Shown piece by piece: positions 43,216-54,807 of a DNA stretch of 64,000 nucleotides. The translations under genes were made by a program, and so were the position numbers. Origin of the DNA: Carettochelys insculpta (Eukaryota; Chordata; Testudines; Carettochelyidae); contig NC_134139.1 of assembly GCF_033958435.1 (NCBI RefSeq), forward strand, positions 204,087,501 to 204,151,500. The letters run 5' to 3'. The notes under the pieces are model-generated. The model did not search any database and had not been told where the DNA came from. It saw nothing but the letters and a program-made list of their open reading frames with translations. Numbering within the stretch: the stretch's first letter is position 1; each line of letters starts with the position of its first letter.

Positions 43216-45070
43216 TGTCTCCTGAGAGTATCAGAGGTGGGTAAATTGCCCTTGTAATGCATAAGATAGTTAACCTTGGCCTGAACAGAAGCCTTAAAGG
43301 TGTCAAATCTGTAAATGAATTCCAGTTCAGATCTGTGAGAGTCAGGAATCGTTTTCCAGGGTAAGTAGTAGATAGTCAATGATGCACTCAGGGTGTTCTG
43401 TTGTTTTCCTTGTTGGACCTCTCTTGAAGTGCGGGACTTCTGGGTATTTGTCAGACTTTGTCCATCTGTTTCCTTATTTCCCCAGGTGGATACTTAAATT
43501 TTAAGAATGGTTTGATAAAGCCCTTGTAGGTATTTGTCTTTGGTGGTGGGATTGGAGCAGACACAGTTGTATTTTAGGGGTTGGTTGTAGACAGTGGATC
43601 GTGTGATGTGTTCTGGATGGCAGCTGGATGTATGTAAGTAAAACTAGCGGTCGGTGGGTTTCTGATATAGAGTATTTGTGGCCATCCTTGATTTTTACTC
43701 CACAGTAAATCCAATTTACACAAATTTGACTTGTGCATTGCCTGTGTTATCATGAGTCAGATTCACCACTGGGAGTCAGCCCAGCACAGCACTCTGTGGC
43801 TCCAGCCCCAGGGAACTGCTGGCCAAGGAAGTCCCTGGCAACAATGGGGCTGTGCTCAGCCCATTTGCTGCCAGGGATTCCCCTGGCCCTATCAGTTCCC
43901 TGGTGGGCTGGAGCTGGTATGCCTGGCTTCCCCCATTTGGGGTAGTGAGGATGGGCAGACTGTGCAGTGATGTGGCTGCCACCTGGCTTCTCCCACCTAG
44001 GGAAGCTGGTGGATGGACCGTGTGGTGGCGTGGCTGCTGCACGGCTTCTCCCAGCTGGGGGAGCCAGGCCTGGAGCTGGTGGCAGAGCACTGTGCCGCCC
44101 GGTCAGCTCACAGCCGCTTTGCTGCCGGGGACTCTCCCGGCCCCAGCAGTTTCCTGTGGCTGGGGCTGGCGGGGTGCTGTGCTATGGCCAGCTCCCAGGC
44201 CTTTTTGCTGCTGGAGTTCTCTGGCTCCACAGCTCCCTGGGGGTGGAGCTGGTGGTTCCCCTCCACCTCAACTTGTGCAAAATTTGAATTATTCGTGGTT
44301 CCCCAGGAACGTAATTCACACGCAAGTCAAGGGTCTACTGTAGCATCCAGGAAGTGGATCTCTTGTGTGGACTGGTCCACACTGAGGTTGAGAATGGGGT
44401 GGAGTTGTTGAAATTCATGTGAAATTCTTCAAGACTCTTTTTACCATTGGTCCATATAATGAAGATGTCATCAATGTAGCATAAGTAGAGGAGGGGTGCT
44501 AGGGGACGAGAGCTGAGGAAACATTGTTCTAAGTCAGCTGTAAATATGTTGGCATACTGTGGGGCTATGCGGTGCTCAATGCGTTGCTGCTGACTCAGAT
44601 ATAAATTGTCTCCAAATTGGAAATAGTTTTGGGTGAGGACAGTCACATAGCTCAGCCATCAGATATGCTGTGGCGTCATCAGGGAAGGCATACCTTATAG
44701 TATCTAGTCCAGCCTCATGTGGAATATTAATGTTAAAAGCTTCTACATCCCTGATGGCCAGGATGGTGTGTTTGAGTAAGATTACTGGTGCTCTGTAGTT
44801 TCCTGAGGAAGTCAGTGATGTCTCGGAGATAACTAGGAGTGCTGGTAGCATAAGGTTTGAGAAGAGAGTCAACACAGCAGCAGGATAATCCTGCTGTCAG
44901 GGGGTTAATATCTGAGATGCTGAGATATCCAAGGTTTCCAGGTTTATGGATGTTTGGTAGCAGATAGTGCTCCTGGCTGGAGATCTTGGTGTGTCGGCGT
45001 GTATTTAGCTGTCTGCAGACTCCACTCATGGCCCAGGCCACTCTGTCTGTTGCCATGTTCCTGGCCACCA
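43216..45070 (-). pseudogene. Second Penelope-like relic, minus strand
   Basis: Minus-strand blocks in order: YLLPNIHKPGNLGYLSISDI (about 44970), TPSYLRDITDFLRKLQS, FNINIPHEAGLDTIRYAFPD (about 44730), then ANIFTADLEQCFLSSRPLAP and LCYIDDIFIIW (about 44460), which keeps the YIDD catalytic box, then SLEEFHMNFNN. It is interrupted at 43703-44341 by a pogo-like element and resumes to about 43380 with the RT thumb. The GIY-YIG region is missing, and the final piece 43379-43216 resembles the C-terminal tail. It points toward the plus-strand relic at 40650-42480, tail to tail. Confidence 0.85.
43703..44341. mobile_element. pogo/Tigger-like element nested in the Penelope relic
   Basis: It begins CAGTAAATCC and ends GGGTCTACTG, so its ends are inverted CAGT(A)... 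repeats; right TA at 44342-44343, left CA at 43701-43702. Outer 60 bases also pair ('ACACAAATTTGACTTGTGC' against 'GCACAAATT..' style text at 44270-44320). The interior (43780-44260) is GC-rich with three loose direct repeats of a 'GCTGCC.GGGA.TC.CCTGGCCC' and 'TGGCTGGAGCTGG' type. Penelope sequence continues on both sides. Confidence 0.7.
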
Positions 45071-45225
45071 GTCAAGCTCTGCTCCCAGTCCTGCCTGGGC
45101 TCCTGGCCACTGGCTCCCCTGCTGCTGGACTACCAGGCAGCCCCCTGCTCCCAACTGCTGGGGCTCTCTGGTTGAGCAACATCATGCTCACATAGAGAGA
45201 TTCAACCTGTACTCTAAATGAAAAT
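45071..45225. mobile_element. Possible pogo/Tigger-type fragment
   Basis: The right end, reverse complemented, starts AGTACAGGTTGAATCTCTCT, close to the terminus at 51565. The GC-rich interior resembles that of 43780-44260. The left end is not defined. Confidence 0.4.
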
Positions 45226-46954
45226 ACAGTAGGCTGCTCTCTTTTCATACAAACATTATAGCTCTAGTGCTTTTCTCTAAAGTATCTGGGTAAGAGGTAA
45301 ATATATTTATTTGAATAGTAAGGGAAAGCTTAAGAAAAATAAGTTTATCTCAAAAGAAGCATTTTTCTCTGGGGGTCAATTAGGTGAGATGGAACCAGCA
45401 TCAGCTGCATAAGTAGGTCCACACTCTCAACTAGAATATTCAGAGTCAAATTATTTTTGTGTGTGATTTTCGTCTAAAGGAACCAATTGACCCCTGCCCT
45501 TGTGGTGTGGCAGAATCCTAGCATGTAGTCTCCCAGTTATAAACAGTGGTTAAAACATGGAAAAATGGGTTGCACTGATTGGATGTCCTGTTACAAACTG
45601 TTTCCATGACCTTTAATATTTCTTCATAGCCAGATTGGATTGAGAGATGATTCCATTGATAAGCATTACGTTCTTTTAAAAAGTCTTTGCTGCAGTAAAG
45701 AACTATTTCCTTAAATCCTCAGAATAAATATTCCTTATGTCCAGAAGTTAGTAATGGTGTAAGACTTTCACTGAAGACTTGGTCTTCACATTCCCCTCCC
45801 CAGGAACACAACAGCAAATTAGCAGCAAAATTCCTGATAACTAGTATTCACTGACGCCTGTGACAAACTACAGGGCTTGAAGGGTAAAAGCATTATGTAG
45901 CTAGTTATTAAACTCTGGTCATCGGTTATGACCTTTATAGCATTCCCTTGGGGCACCTTTTCAAGAAAATGATTTATGGAGATCTAGAGAACCTGGGGAA
46001 AATTCAATAAGCTTTGTGCCATATGGTAATTTAGATACAGAAAAGTTTGCTTTTTAAGTCTCTCCTTTTGGAAGGAGATGTCTGGTTCTGTTTATATTAT
46101 AACCTTTTCACTTAGTTTATACATGATCCTGCACCCATGGAAGGCAATAGCGGTTCAGCTATTGACTTCAGTGAGAGCAAGATCAAAGTTCCATTTTTAA
46201 GAATTTTCTTAGTTATCATTTAGCAAAGTTTTTGCTTTGTAGACATAGGGAAATGTTGCCTAGGTGCCCACTTTTCTTTCCCGTCCAAAACAGAGAGGCA
46301 ACCACATGACTTTCAAAGATTTACTGATGGAACAACAAGATAAGACCATGTTATAGTCAGAAATTGTTGCCCAAAGATTGTTACATTTAATTGGGATATT
46401 AGCCACACTACTGTAGTGTGAACAGGTCAAAAGTAATGGCTATGATTGAGGTTGCATTATGAGAGAGTGATACAGTACTGTTAGAACAGATTCTTTTCAG
46501 GTCCCCTCCCCAAATACACTCAGCTTTAACAAAAGGCTGGTTTGATTTGAACTTTATTGCCTTTTGTCTGTAGAGAAATCTCAGATCACAAGCAATGACT
46601 GCGGAATTGTGCCCCAAAGGAGAGGGATGCGTGTTGGGCACTCCATAGTGGGCTTGAGCTTTAACTTTGCTTTTGCAGCAAGCTTGTTGGTTTGCTATGT
46701 TGTGGCTTTTTAGGAGGTGAAGTGCACTGGTTCCTGTCTGTCTGTCTGAAGCAGCCAAGATCAATAGTTGGGCAGAAGCGGGTAAAAAAATCAGAAATGT
46801 GTTACGTAACCAAGCTAAATTAAGTGTCTGGATTGCACAACTGTTTTTCCCTGGGGGAATGCCACAGTTATTGGGTTTTATAACCTCTGTATTGAACGCC
46901 TGCCACTGTGTGTTTGAACCTCTCGTTCCCACTCTTAAAATTACGTCCTTGTTT
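45226..46954. other. No gene recognised
   Basis: Non-coding. A 203-codon minus-strand frame (46408-47019) has no recognisable domain and its end overlaps a SINE. Confidence 0.45.
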
Positions 46955-47155
46955 ATGAGTCTCAGAGGAGTAGCACTGCTAGTCTGTATCTGCAAAAGGG
47001 AGGAGTCCTTAAAGACCAAAAGATTTATTTGGGAGTAAGTTTTTGTGGGTAAAAATCACTTAATCCATGCAGCTGATGAATTATTTTTTACCCATGAAAG
47101 CTCATAACCAAATTAATTTGTTAGTCTTTTAGGGTCACAGGACTCTTTGTTCTCC
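46955..47155. mobile_element. Foldback Cry-type SINE pair, diverged
   Basis: Plus half 'CAGAGGAGTAGCACTGCTAG', 'TCTGTATCTGCAAAAG', 'AAGACCAAAAGATTTATTTG'; minus half 'TTTTTTACCCATGAAAGCTC', 'AATTTGTTAGTCTTTTAGGG', 'TCACAGGACTCTTTGTTC'. The arms are about 80 bases. Confidence 0.75.
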
Positions 47156-48438
47156 TTGTTTAGTTTAAGAACAATGCAGATATCATAGAAAATATACTTG
47201 TTGATTTATCCCAGTCCTGATGCTTATAGTTCCTTTCATCCAACAGATGGACTCAGAGTTAAGTCTTTTGATTACAAAATCTCACCCATAAATACTGTCC
47301 TTTCCAGTTGCCAGAATTCAGTTGCTGGTCTCTGGCAGCGGAAATGTTAAAACTCTTGCTAGCTGCGGGAGAGACCTGGAAAAGTTAGTGAATGGTCAAG
47401 ATCACTGTAGGCTTCTGGTCTTTTTAACTACACCTGTGTACTTGACTTGCCACTGCAGTGTCATGTTGTTGTAACCCTTCTATTAAAGGCAGGTGACCAC
47501 CAGAACAGCTGGGCTCAGTTCCTAGAGGATTCCATCAACTATGCAACCTAACTGGCTCTCACCCTGCCTGCTGGATGCCCGATAAGAGCAATTCTTCCCT
47601 TCTCCCAAGCACAGAATCTGAGCTAGAAACAGCTTGTTTAATAACAGTAGCCTAACATAAATTTACACAGCAATACGTGCAGTATTGCTAAACAGAGGAA
47701 AGGAGAATCCCCTTAAGTGAGGCACTGTCCAGAGTCTGCTGAGCTGAGTGCTTTGCTTAGAGCTCTTTACCTGCACACCCCCACTGCTAGGGTGTACCTC
47801 TCACAGCATGGTCTGGTCCATACAAACCAGAGTTCACAGTTACATCTGTATGGAGTTACTTGTCGCACAAGGACAAGATTGCCTGCTGGTCGCCCTTGCT
47901 GGCTGCTTTTCTGCTACGCCCCGGCTGGCTGCCTGCTAGTCTGCTGTGTTGTGGGTGTGGCTCGAAGCACAACCCTGTGATTTCAGCGCTCCATGGCTTC
48001 AGCTGTGCGTGGCTTCACCTCTGGGCCTAGCCACAGAATCTCAGTAGCCACCAGGGTGGATTCTCACAAAATAACAACTCCAAATCTCAGCATAGTCTGG
48101 GCTTTAGTTATGTCTTTGAACAGTGTTGGGGAGGAAGAACTGGTCAAATCAGACCTATGGCTGAAAGGCTCCTAGCCAGCTGGTTCCACCAGTATTTCCC
48201 CTCCCTCCCTCGCACCTTCTACTTCATAGGGCTCAGGGGAGCCCTGTGATATCCACATCTTACACAGTGAGAATGAAAGCCCTGTACCCCCACAATAATT
48301 TCAAGCATTGGTGATAATCCACAATTCCTCCCTTGGATGATAGCTTAATTTGTGACTTTACGAAAAGTTGTTTAGAATAGTCAAAACAGCATGGCTTTTT
48401 GCTGCTACCCAGCAGCTTTTGCAAAGAAGCAACCATTA
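47156..48438. other. No gene recognised
   Basis: Non-coding, moderately GC-rich at 47720-47960, where short frames have no known domain. Confidence 0.4.
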
Positions 48439-48560
48439 ACATATAAAAACAAGAAGTCCTGTAGCATCTTATAGACTGGCAGATATTTTGGAGCATAAGC
48501 TTTCATGGGCAAAGACCCACTTCATCAGGTGGATGAGTAGGGGTTCCAGAGAAGGGCCTA
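48439..48560 (+). mobile_element. Cry-type SINE, first of a direct pair
   Basis: 'ACAAGAAGTCCTGTAGCATC', 'TTATAGACTGGCAGATATTT', 'TGGAGCATAAGCTTTCATGG', 'GCAAAGACCCACTTCATCAG'. The tRNA-like head is missing. Confidence 0.85.
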
Positions 48561-48624
48561 AATTTATAGGCTTATGAAAAGAAGGGAGTCCCAGTCAAGA
48601 GGAAGGCCAGAGTTGATAAGAACA

Positions 48625-48718
48625 AGAAGTCCCTGGCACCTTATAGACTAACAAATATTTTGGAGCATAAGCTTTTATGGGAAAAGACCCACTTCATCAG
48701 ATGCATCTGATATCAGAT
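48625..48718 (+). mobile_element. Cry-type SINE, second of a direct pair
   Basis: Same words as the first copy, 186 bases downstream: 'ACAAGAAGTCCCTGGCACCT', 'TTGGAGCATAAGCTTTTATG', 'GACCCACTTCATCAGATGCA'. It also lacks the head. Confidence 0.85.
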
Positions 48719-50269
48719 CTTTCCTCCTCCTTTATCCAGGCTTGGGGCTGGCATGGAACCTTTAGAAGCTTCATGAAGGTGGTGGTGTTTTTTTAAGTGC
48801 TTGTATACAAATACAAGAAGTCTAAATACTAAGATGGATAAACACTAGTGTCTAATATTAAATGAGGATATTGATTAAAAACACAAACTTGTTGGAAAGA
48901 TGATAATCTATCGGGACACTGGAGTATCAAGAAGGGAAAAAAATGGGAATTACCAAGGTCGTCTTTGAAATGGAAACTTTGTTTGTTAATATGATTTTTC
49001 ACAACAGGCTAATTAACTAGTTAATAAATAAATTACAATGATATGGATGTGTATATGTGCATATTGAATTTTTTCCTAAAGCTAATTAAGTATTTTAGGG
49101 AAAAGTGTGAGAGCAGCCACCGGCAAAAATTGAGTGGCTGCACTCTGAGGCCACCAGAACATTTGTCCCAAGAACCCCTGCTCTATAGTTTTCATAGTGA
49201 GGCTTAAATTTCTAACAGCTATGGGTAAACTGAGGTCAAATGTGGTTTTAATACGGTTTGGGTTCACCCATGGTGATTTGCCCCATAATTTCAAAATCTG
49301 TTTGATGTTAATCCTGGTTTAGAGTTCACTATTCCCATTTTCATTTGAAAAACCACCATTAACTTCTAATTTTTTAGAACGTAGAATACCTAAAATAATC
49401 AAGAATGAACTCTAACAAACTTGATTGCCAAGATCTAGCTGTCAGAGAGCTGTGAATGTTGACTGTGTAAATTCTGGTGGACATTTCAGAACTTTTGGTG
49501 CCAAAATTAGGTTCTTCAACTGATGATTGAAATTAGTGGATACTGGCATTGCTCTGCATCTATAGATATTGAACTCCTTCTGCTTAGGTGTCTGGACACT
49601 CAGATTTCAAATCTGCATCCTTAGAGGGTAAGTCTTCGCAGCAAGTAGGATCCCATGGCAGCAAGTTTCAAGCCTGGGTCTAAAGACTCAAGCTAGTCCA
49701 ACAGTACTAAAATATAGCGGTGTAGATTTCTCTGATAGGAGTGGGGCCTGGAAAGCTATTGGGGGAGAACAGGCTTTAGAGCCAGAGAGTTCTAGTGAGC
49801 ACCTGAATGTGTACAGCTATTTCTTTCTTATTGGTGTTGTAATGCAAGCCCCACAAGCCTGATTCTGTAAGATGTGGTTTGAAATGTGCTTCCTCTGAAT
49901 CCTACTTGCTTTGTAAATGTACGCTGTGTCTAACTCATTTGTGGGGGTGTTATGGATGTTATGCTATGTCAGTAGCTACAGTACGTCACGAACAAGAGCC
50001 GAAAAGATATTAAATAGGAATGCCTTGGGCATCATTCATTAAAATGTCTTTGAAGTTTATTCATTGTAGTTGGCACATTATCTTCATACTGTTTAACTAA
50101 ACCTTAGATTTCTTTGTTGCATATGTTTTTTTTTTTTAAAGTGGGAAATGATTCAGTTAAGAGATTGTTTCATGCTTTGAAGAAGAAGCGCATTATGTGT
50201 TTGCCCATGAAACATTTTGTGCCATAGTTTAAATAACTATAATTGGACATAACTTTAAACTCTGTATGG
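48719..50269. other. No gene recognised
   Basis: AT-rich non-coding sequence. Confidence 0.4.
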
Positions 50270-50395
50270 GAGGGGTAGCAGTGTTAGTCTGTATCCAGAA
50301 AAACAATGAGAAGTCCTGTGGCACCTTATAGACTAACAGGAATATTGGAGCATAAGTTTTCATGGACAAAGACCCACTTTGTCAGATTCATCTGG
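50270..50395 (+). mobile_element. Cry-type SINE, nearly full length
   Basis: GGAGGGGTAGCAGTGTTAGT head, 'CTGTATCCAGAAAAACAATG', 'AGAAGTCCTGTGGCACCTTA', 'TGGAGCATAAGTTTTCATGG', 'CAAAGACCCACTTTGTCAGA'. Confidence 0.9.
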
Positions 50396-50696
50396 TGGCT
50401 CTAAACAAACTTTATGGGACCTTGGGAAACTTGGCCACAACCATGATAAGTGATTGTCTAGCTAATTAAAATCATGGCAGGAGTGGTGGGTCTCTGCCCT
50501 GCTTTGTTTACAGTCTACACTGAGTTCAGCATTCACAGTCTTGAACCAGTACAGACAGAATTAACAACTGGATAGTCTGATCAAAACTAGGATTATGAAA
50601 ATGTTAGCATAATAGGCTTTTTATTAAAGTTTTATTTCACTAATCCAAATCCCATGGTGAAGAGTTCTCATAGTTTAAACTTTGAGTGAAGTCCTG

Positions 50697-50745
50697 AGCA
50701 TAAGCATTTACAGGCAAAGACCCAATTTGTCAGATGTGAGCTCAA
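50697..50745 (+). mobile_element. Cry-type SINE fragment
   Basis: 'AGCATAAGCATTTACAGGCA', 'AAGACCCAATTTGTCAGATG': 3' part only. Confidence 0.65.
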
Positions 50746-51564
50746 CAAGGCAATCCCAGGGGTTACGTTCTATACAGTAATTAGATTTCACGAACCCGGC
50801 AATAAATGTGAACTCCTGAAGCACTATAAGAGTCTTGTTACCGAGTCAGACACTTTCCTAGGGGATTTCACTCTATCCTTGCAACACAGGCAAGCAGGAC
50901 TTAGTGATGGTGCTAAACACCAAAGACCATAAAAAATGTAGGTTTCTTCCAGTCCCAAGAGACCAGCCACTGACCCCTGTTTTAACATTATTAATACACA
51001 GGTGGGCTGGGTTAGTTTCTAGCAATGAATTTATCTGTGCTTGAGAGCTGACACCTGATCGGCTAGCATATCACTAGTTATAAGGGATTTTAATTTAAGT
51101 GAGACCTTTCTTTGTACCATAGAGAGTGCATGGATGTTAATTATATTTGACAGTCTTACCTCATGAGTGAGTTACAGTGCAAGCTCTCTCTAACAATTTA
51201 ATAAACCTCTTTGTTCATGTGGATAAAAAAGACAAAATCATGTGACACTACGTTACACAATTCTTGGTTGTCCTCATTATATTTGTTTTGTGCAGTTTAA
51301 CAAGGCCTAGATCAGCAGATGTTAGGAGTTTTGTAGAAGAGTCAGTAGGAAAGGTGCACACTTAATCCTTTAATTGTATTTCAAATTTTTCTTTTGACAA
51401 TCTACATCAGTAGTTCCATGTTGGGGATTTTAAAAAGTAGACTGTAGTATTTACAACAGGTTATAACAGTAAGCCCCTGCTGACTGACATAGCTTTTATT
51501 CGCTTCTTTAGTATGCTGAAAGAAGAACCAGAATACTTTCTTGTATGCATCTCTTTTTGTAGTA

Positions 51565-51860
51565 CAGGTTGAACCTCTCTAATCCAGGACACACTCGTCT
51601 GGAAACAGCCTTACTCTGTCATGATTTTAATTAGCCAGACAATCACTTATCATGGGTGTGGACAAGTTTCCCATGGTCCCATAAACTTTATTTACAGCCA
51701 CTAGTGCTGGCTCTCAATGTTCTGTGCTGTTATTTAGTTGTAATTTATCTCTAAATGTCTTCGAAGAGCCCAGTAAGAAGTGTAAGTGTTTGTAATGTGC
51801 TAGACAGTATTGACCTTCTGTTGTCTGGCAACTTCTCTCATTCAGCACGTCAGGTTCGAG
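51565..51860. mobile_element. pogo/Tigger-like element, diverged
   Basis: Starts AGTACAGGTTGAACCTCTCT, AATCCAGGACAC, the common vertebrate Tigger-type terminus. The 'ATGATTTTAATTAGCCAGACAATCACTTATC' area also occurs reverse complemented near 50440-50475 (AGTGATTGTCTAGCTAATTA), so a second fragment lies there. Confidence 0.55.
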
Positions 51861-52687
51861 GGTGTCAGATCTTTTTTTAGAAAAAATTTATGTAGGACAA
51901 GCAGCCCCAGCCACGGGATCTTGGCTAGGTGGAGAATTTCCCTGACAAGTCCCACATCTTGCATTTACACAAAAATGTTAATGGGACATTTTTGCGTGGA
52001 CGCGGGACTTGTCAGGGAAAGTCGAGACTGTCCCACAAGTCCAACAGCCCTAAGAGAGGCTCAGCCTGTTTCCTTACAATATGCTTTTTAAAAAAAGAGC
52101 TTTCTGGGACTCTTGTGTGAATTTTGAGACTAGGTATTGTCATTTTTCCCCTTCCACATTTGATTTATTTTACACTTCGTAAAAGGTTTTGTCAGAACGT
52201 CTAGTTCCTAGGTCATAGTTTCAATTGCACTTAAATTTCAACCCTTTATTTTGTATTAAAACCTATTGTGCTCTCTTAGGAGGGCTTCAGCTCAGGGTGA
52301 ATGTGTGCTGCTGTGTTAGATGTTTCTGCAAAGGCTTTAAAGGCAAATGGTGTTCAGTGAGAATCACAGAGTTGAAGAAGGCCTCAGTTATGGGGGAAGA
52401 AAGCAGAACCCTCCATTTTTGTTTCGTTGCCCCTGCTGTCAGACTGTGATTTGGTCACTTTTACGTTTTCCCTAACTTATTCATTCATTCTTTTGTTTGC
52501 TTTAGTCACCTGCTAGTGGAGTAAGATACCTGTGATTGTAAACATGCACAGTAAAGCTGGCCCTTAAGTTATAACAGTGTCTCCCAGATTGGAGCTTTCC
52601 CTGTAGAAGTTGGAGGGGAGAACAGTCAGACCTCTCATTTGCTCTCCAAAATCTGACTCTGCATAGTTTGAAAATATCAGTCTCTAG
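51861..52687. other. No gene recognised
   Basis: Non-coding. A small inverted repeat at 51930-52030 ('TTTCCCTGACAAGTCCCACA' against 'GGACTTGTCAGGGAAAGTCG') suggests a short DNA element. Confidence 0.4.
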
Positions 52688-53004
52688 GGGCTTGTCTACA
52701 CTGCCTCCCTACTGCGAAGGGAGGATGGTAAGCAGGGTGTTGAGAGATTATTAATGAAGTGCTGCACTGCATATGCAGCACTTCATTAAGCTAATTCTTC
52801 CCTGTGGCAACTTCGAAGTGTAAAACATCGACGTGCCGACTCGCATGTAGCCGTGGTGACGCACAAGCCGGCACTTCAAAGTTGCCGCAGAGGAGAATTA
52901 GCTTAACGAAGTGTTGCATATGCACCACAGTACTTCACTAATAATCTCCCGACACCCTACTTACCATGCTCCCTTCAAAGCTGGAGCTAGTGTAGACACA
53001 TTCT
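52688..53004. mobile_element. Palindromic MITE with Harbinger-like ends
   Basis: Left GGGCTTGTCTACACTGCCTC pairs with the right end around 52985-53004 (reverse complement AGAATGTGTCTACACTAGC). The inner blocks ATTATTAATGAAGTGCTGC, CATATGCAGCACTTCATTAA, GCTAATTCTTCCCTGTGGCA are repeated inverted at 52880-52950. About 317 bp, non-coding. It contains the words AACTTCGAAGTG and CATCGACGT that resemble subterminal motifs of the big Harbinger element. Confidence 0.75.
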
Positions 53005-53964
53005 GAGAGTCTGAAGGAATATAGCTCCCGCCACTCTCAGTTTCTTTCCTACCACTTTGTCCAGCTGAGCTTTGTGTTCCTCATTCTGTTTGACTGTGTG
53101 TTTCAGCCATTTGTTGTTTGATTTTTTTTTTCCCCCCGAGATTTCTGGTTTGGGTTTTAGCTTTATTAATGCATAGGCATATCTGTTAGTAAGACTACAA
53201 CATTGCTCTGTTCTGTGCTGCTCATCGCCTCTTTGTATCTGGAGTGTAGAGAAACTTAAGGAAATTTTTGTCAAGAGGGGCAAGGTGAATGAAGGAGTAT
53301 CTCTTATTGGAAAAGCATCTGTCCATGAGAGAAATGAGCTTTTGAAAGCATGAACAGATGTTGGTCCTACAAAGATATTACCTCACTCACCTTGCCTCTC
53401 TACACAAGAATTTCCTTAGGTTTCTTTATACCCCAGAGAGAGAGAGAGATCTGTGGTGTCCGGGAACTGACACGACTACAGCAGCACTGCATACAACAAT
53501 GATTCTTGTCTTCTCAGTTACTGATTGTTCTCATGCAAACCCTGATTAAAGAAATTCCAGGTTTGAAGCAGTAGAATGGTATTAAAGTAGGCAGAAGGCA
53601 CACTTATGGTGGTTCTGGGAATCCCTTCTTTTATGGGCAAGATAAGTTTCCTGTTCATCCCTATCAAAAACTTGAGGGACTTATTCCCCATTTCTGACAC
53701 TGAAATATCAAGGAGATCTGCTAGACAAACCAGGAAAGCCTGAGATGCCCAGTGGGAGTAAAGGATGATACTGTAACCATTTTTTAGATTAGGTGTAAGG
53801 ATTGATCTCTCTGGCATTTAGACTGCCCTGTATTCTGCAAATCATCCTCCTTCACAGATTTTTATCATGCTGTACACCATATCCCTCCTGGAGATGAAAA
53901 GAAATACTGCCCATTCTCAGTCTTCATCTCTCACAGTTTAGGCATATGAACTCCCTATAAAGTT
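53005..53964. other. No gene recognised
   Basis: Non-coding, with a GA microsatellite at 53434-53449. Confidence 0.4.
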
Positions 53965-54115
53965 TTGAGTCTGGTCTGGTCTGGCTGTGGTCTGAAGAAG
54001 TGCATTTGTCCCACGAAAGTTCACCTAATAAATTATTTTGTTAGTCTTTAAAGTGCTACTTGACTGCTTTTTTGTTTTGATAGTATATAGACTAACATGG
54101 CTTTCTGTCTGTTAC
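53965..54115 (-). mobile_element. Cry-type SINE with extended tail
   Basis: 'GTCTGGTCTGGCTGTGGTCT', 'GAAGAAGTGCATTTGTCCCA', 'CACCTAATAAATTATTTTGT', 'AAGTGCTACTTGACTGC', 'TATATAGACTAACATGGC', minus orientation. Confidence 0.88.
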
Positions 54116-54409
54116 TATAAAGTTTAATATCATTGTCCTCTGAGTTGCTGTATTGTATATCCTGTTTGCATCTGATCAGGACAAGTTGTGAAACTTAAGG
54201 AAATTCTTAATTTCTGATCTGTACATTGTTTTTCACTTCTTTGCCCAAGCTCTTTCCTAGGAAACTGTTGCTGTTGGCCATTCTCTGAAGAACAGTTGAA
54301 GAACAGATACGATATTCAGAGGAGAAAGGGAAGGTTCTTACATGTGACTGGAAATCTCAGAATATATTGCCTCTGCAGATCTAAGCTGTGTCTACACGTG
54401 CACGCTACT

Positions 54410-54610
54410 TCGAAGTAGCGGCACTAACTTCGAAGTAGCGCCCGTCGCGGCTACACGTGTCGGGCGCTATTTCGAAGTTAACTTCGACGTTAGGCAGTGA
54501 GACGTCGAAGTCGCTAACCCCATGAGGAGATAGGAATAGCGCCCTACTTCGACGTTCAACGTCGAAGTAGGGACAGTGTAGACGATCCGCGTCCCGCAAC
54601 GTTGAAATTG
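54410..54610. promoter_or_regulatory. Harbinger subterminal palindrome cluster
   Basis: Contains CTACTTCGAAGTAG (54408-54421), ACTTCGAAGTAG (54427-54440), ATTTCGAAGTTAACTTCGAC (54469-54489) and an odd palindrome of 15-base arms around one base at 54542-54572. The same palindrome sits at 17607-17633 in the deletion derivative. It could be a binding site for the Myb-like protein or transposase; this is inference. Confidence 0.5.
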
Positions 54611-54807
54611 CCGGGTCCTCCATGGCGGCCATCAGCTGGGGGGTTGAGAGACGCTCTCTCCAGCCCCTCAGCTCACTGGTGGCCGCGTGGAGCGGCCCCT
54701 TAAAGGTCCCCTCCCCCGCCTTGACTGCAGGAAGCTGAGGCAACGTGCAGGCTGCAGCCTGCACACGCGGGCAGCCTGCACAGCCATCAGCCACCCAGCC
54801 AGCGGCG

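Noticed and set aside
46408..47019. 203-codon minus-strand frame
   Set aside because: No domain, and its beginning overlaps a SINE; chance frame.
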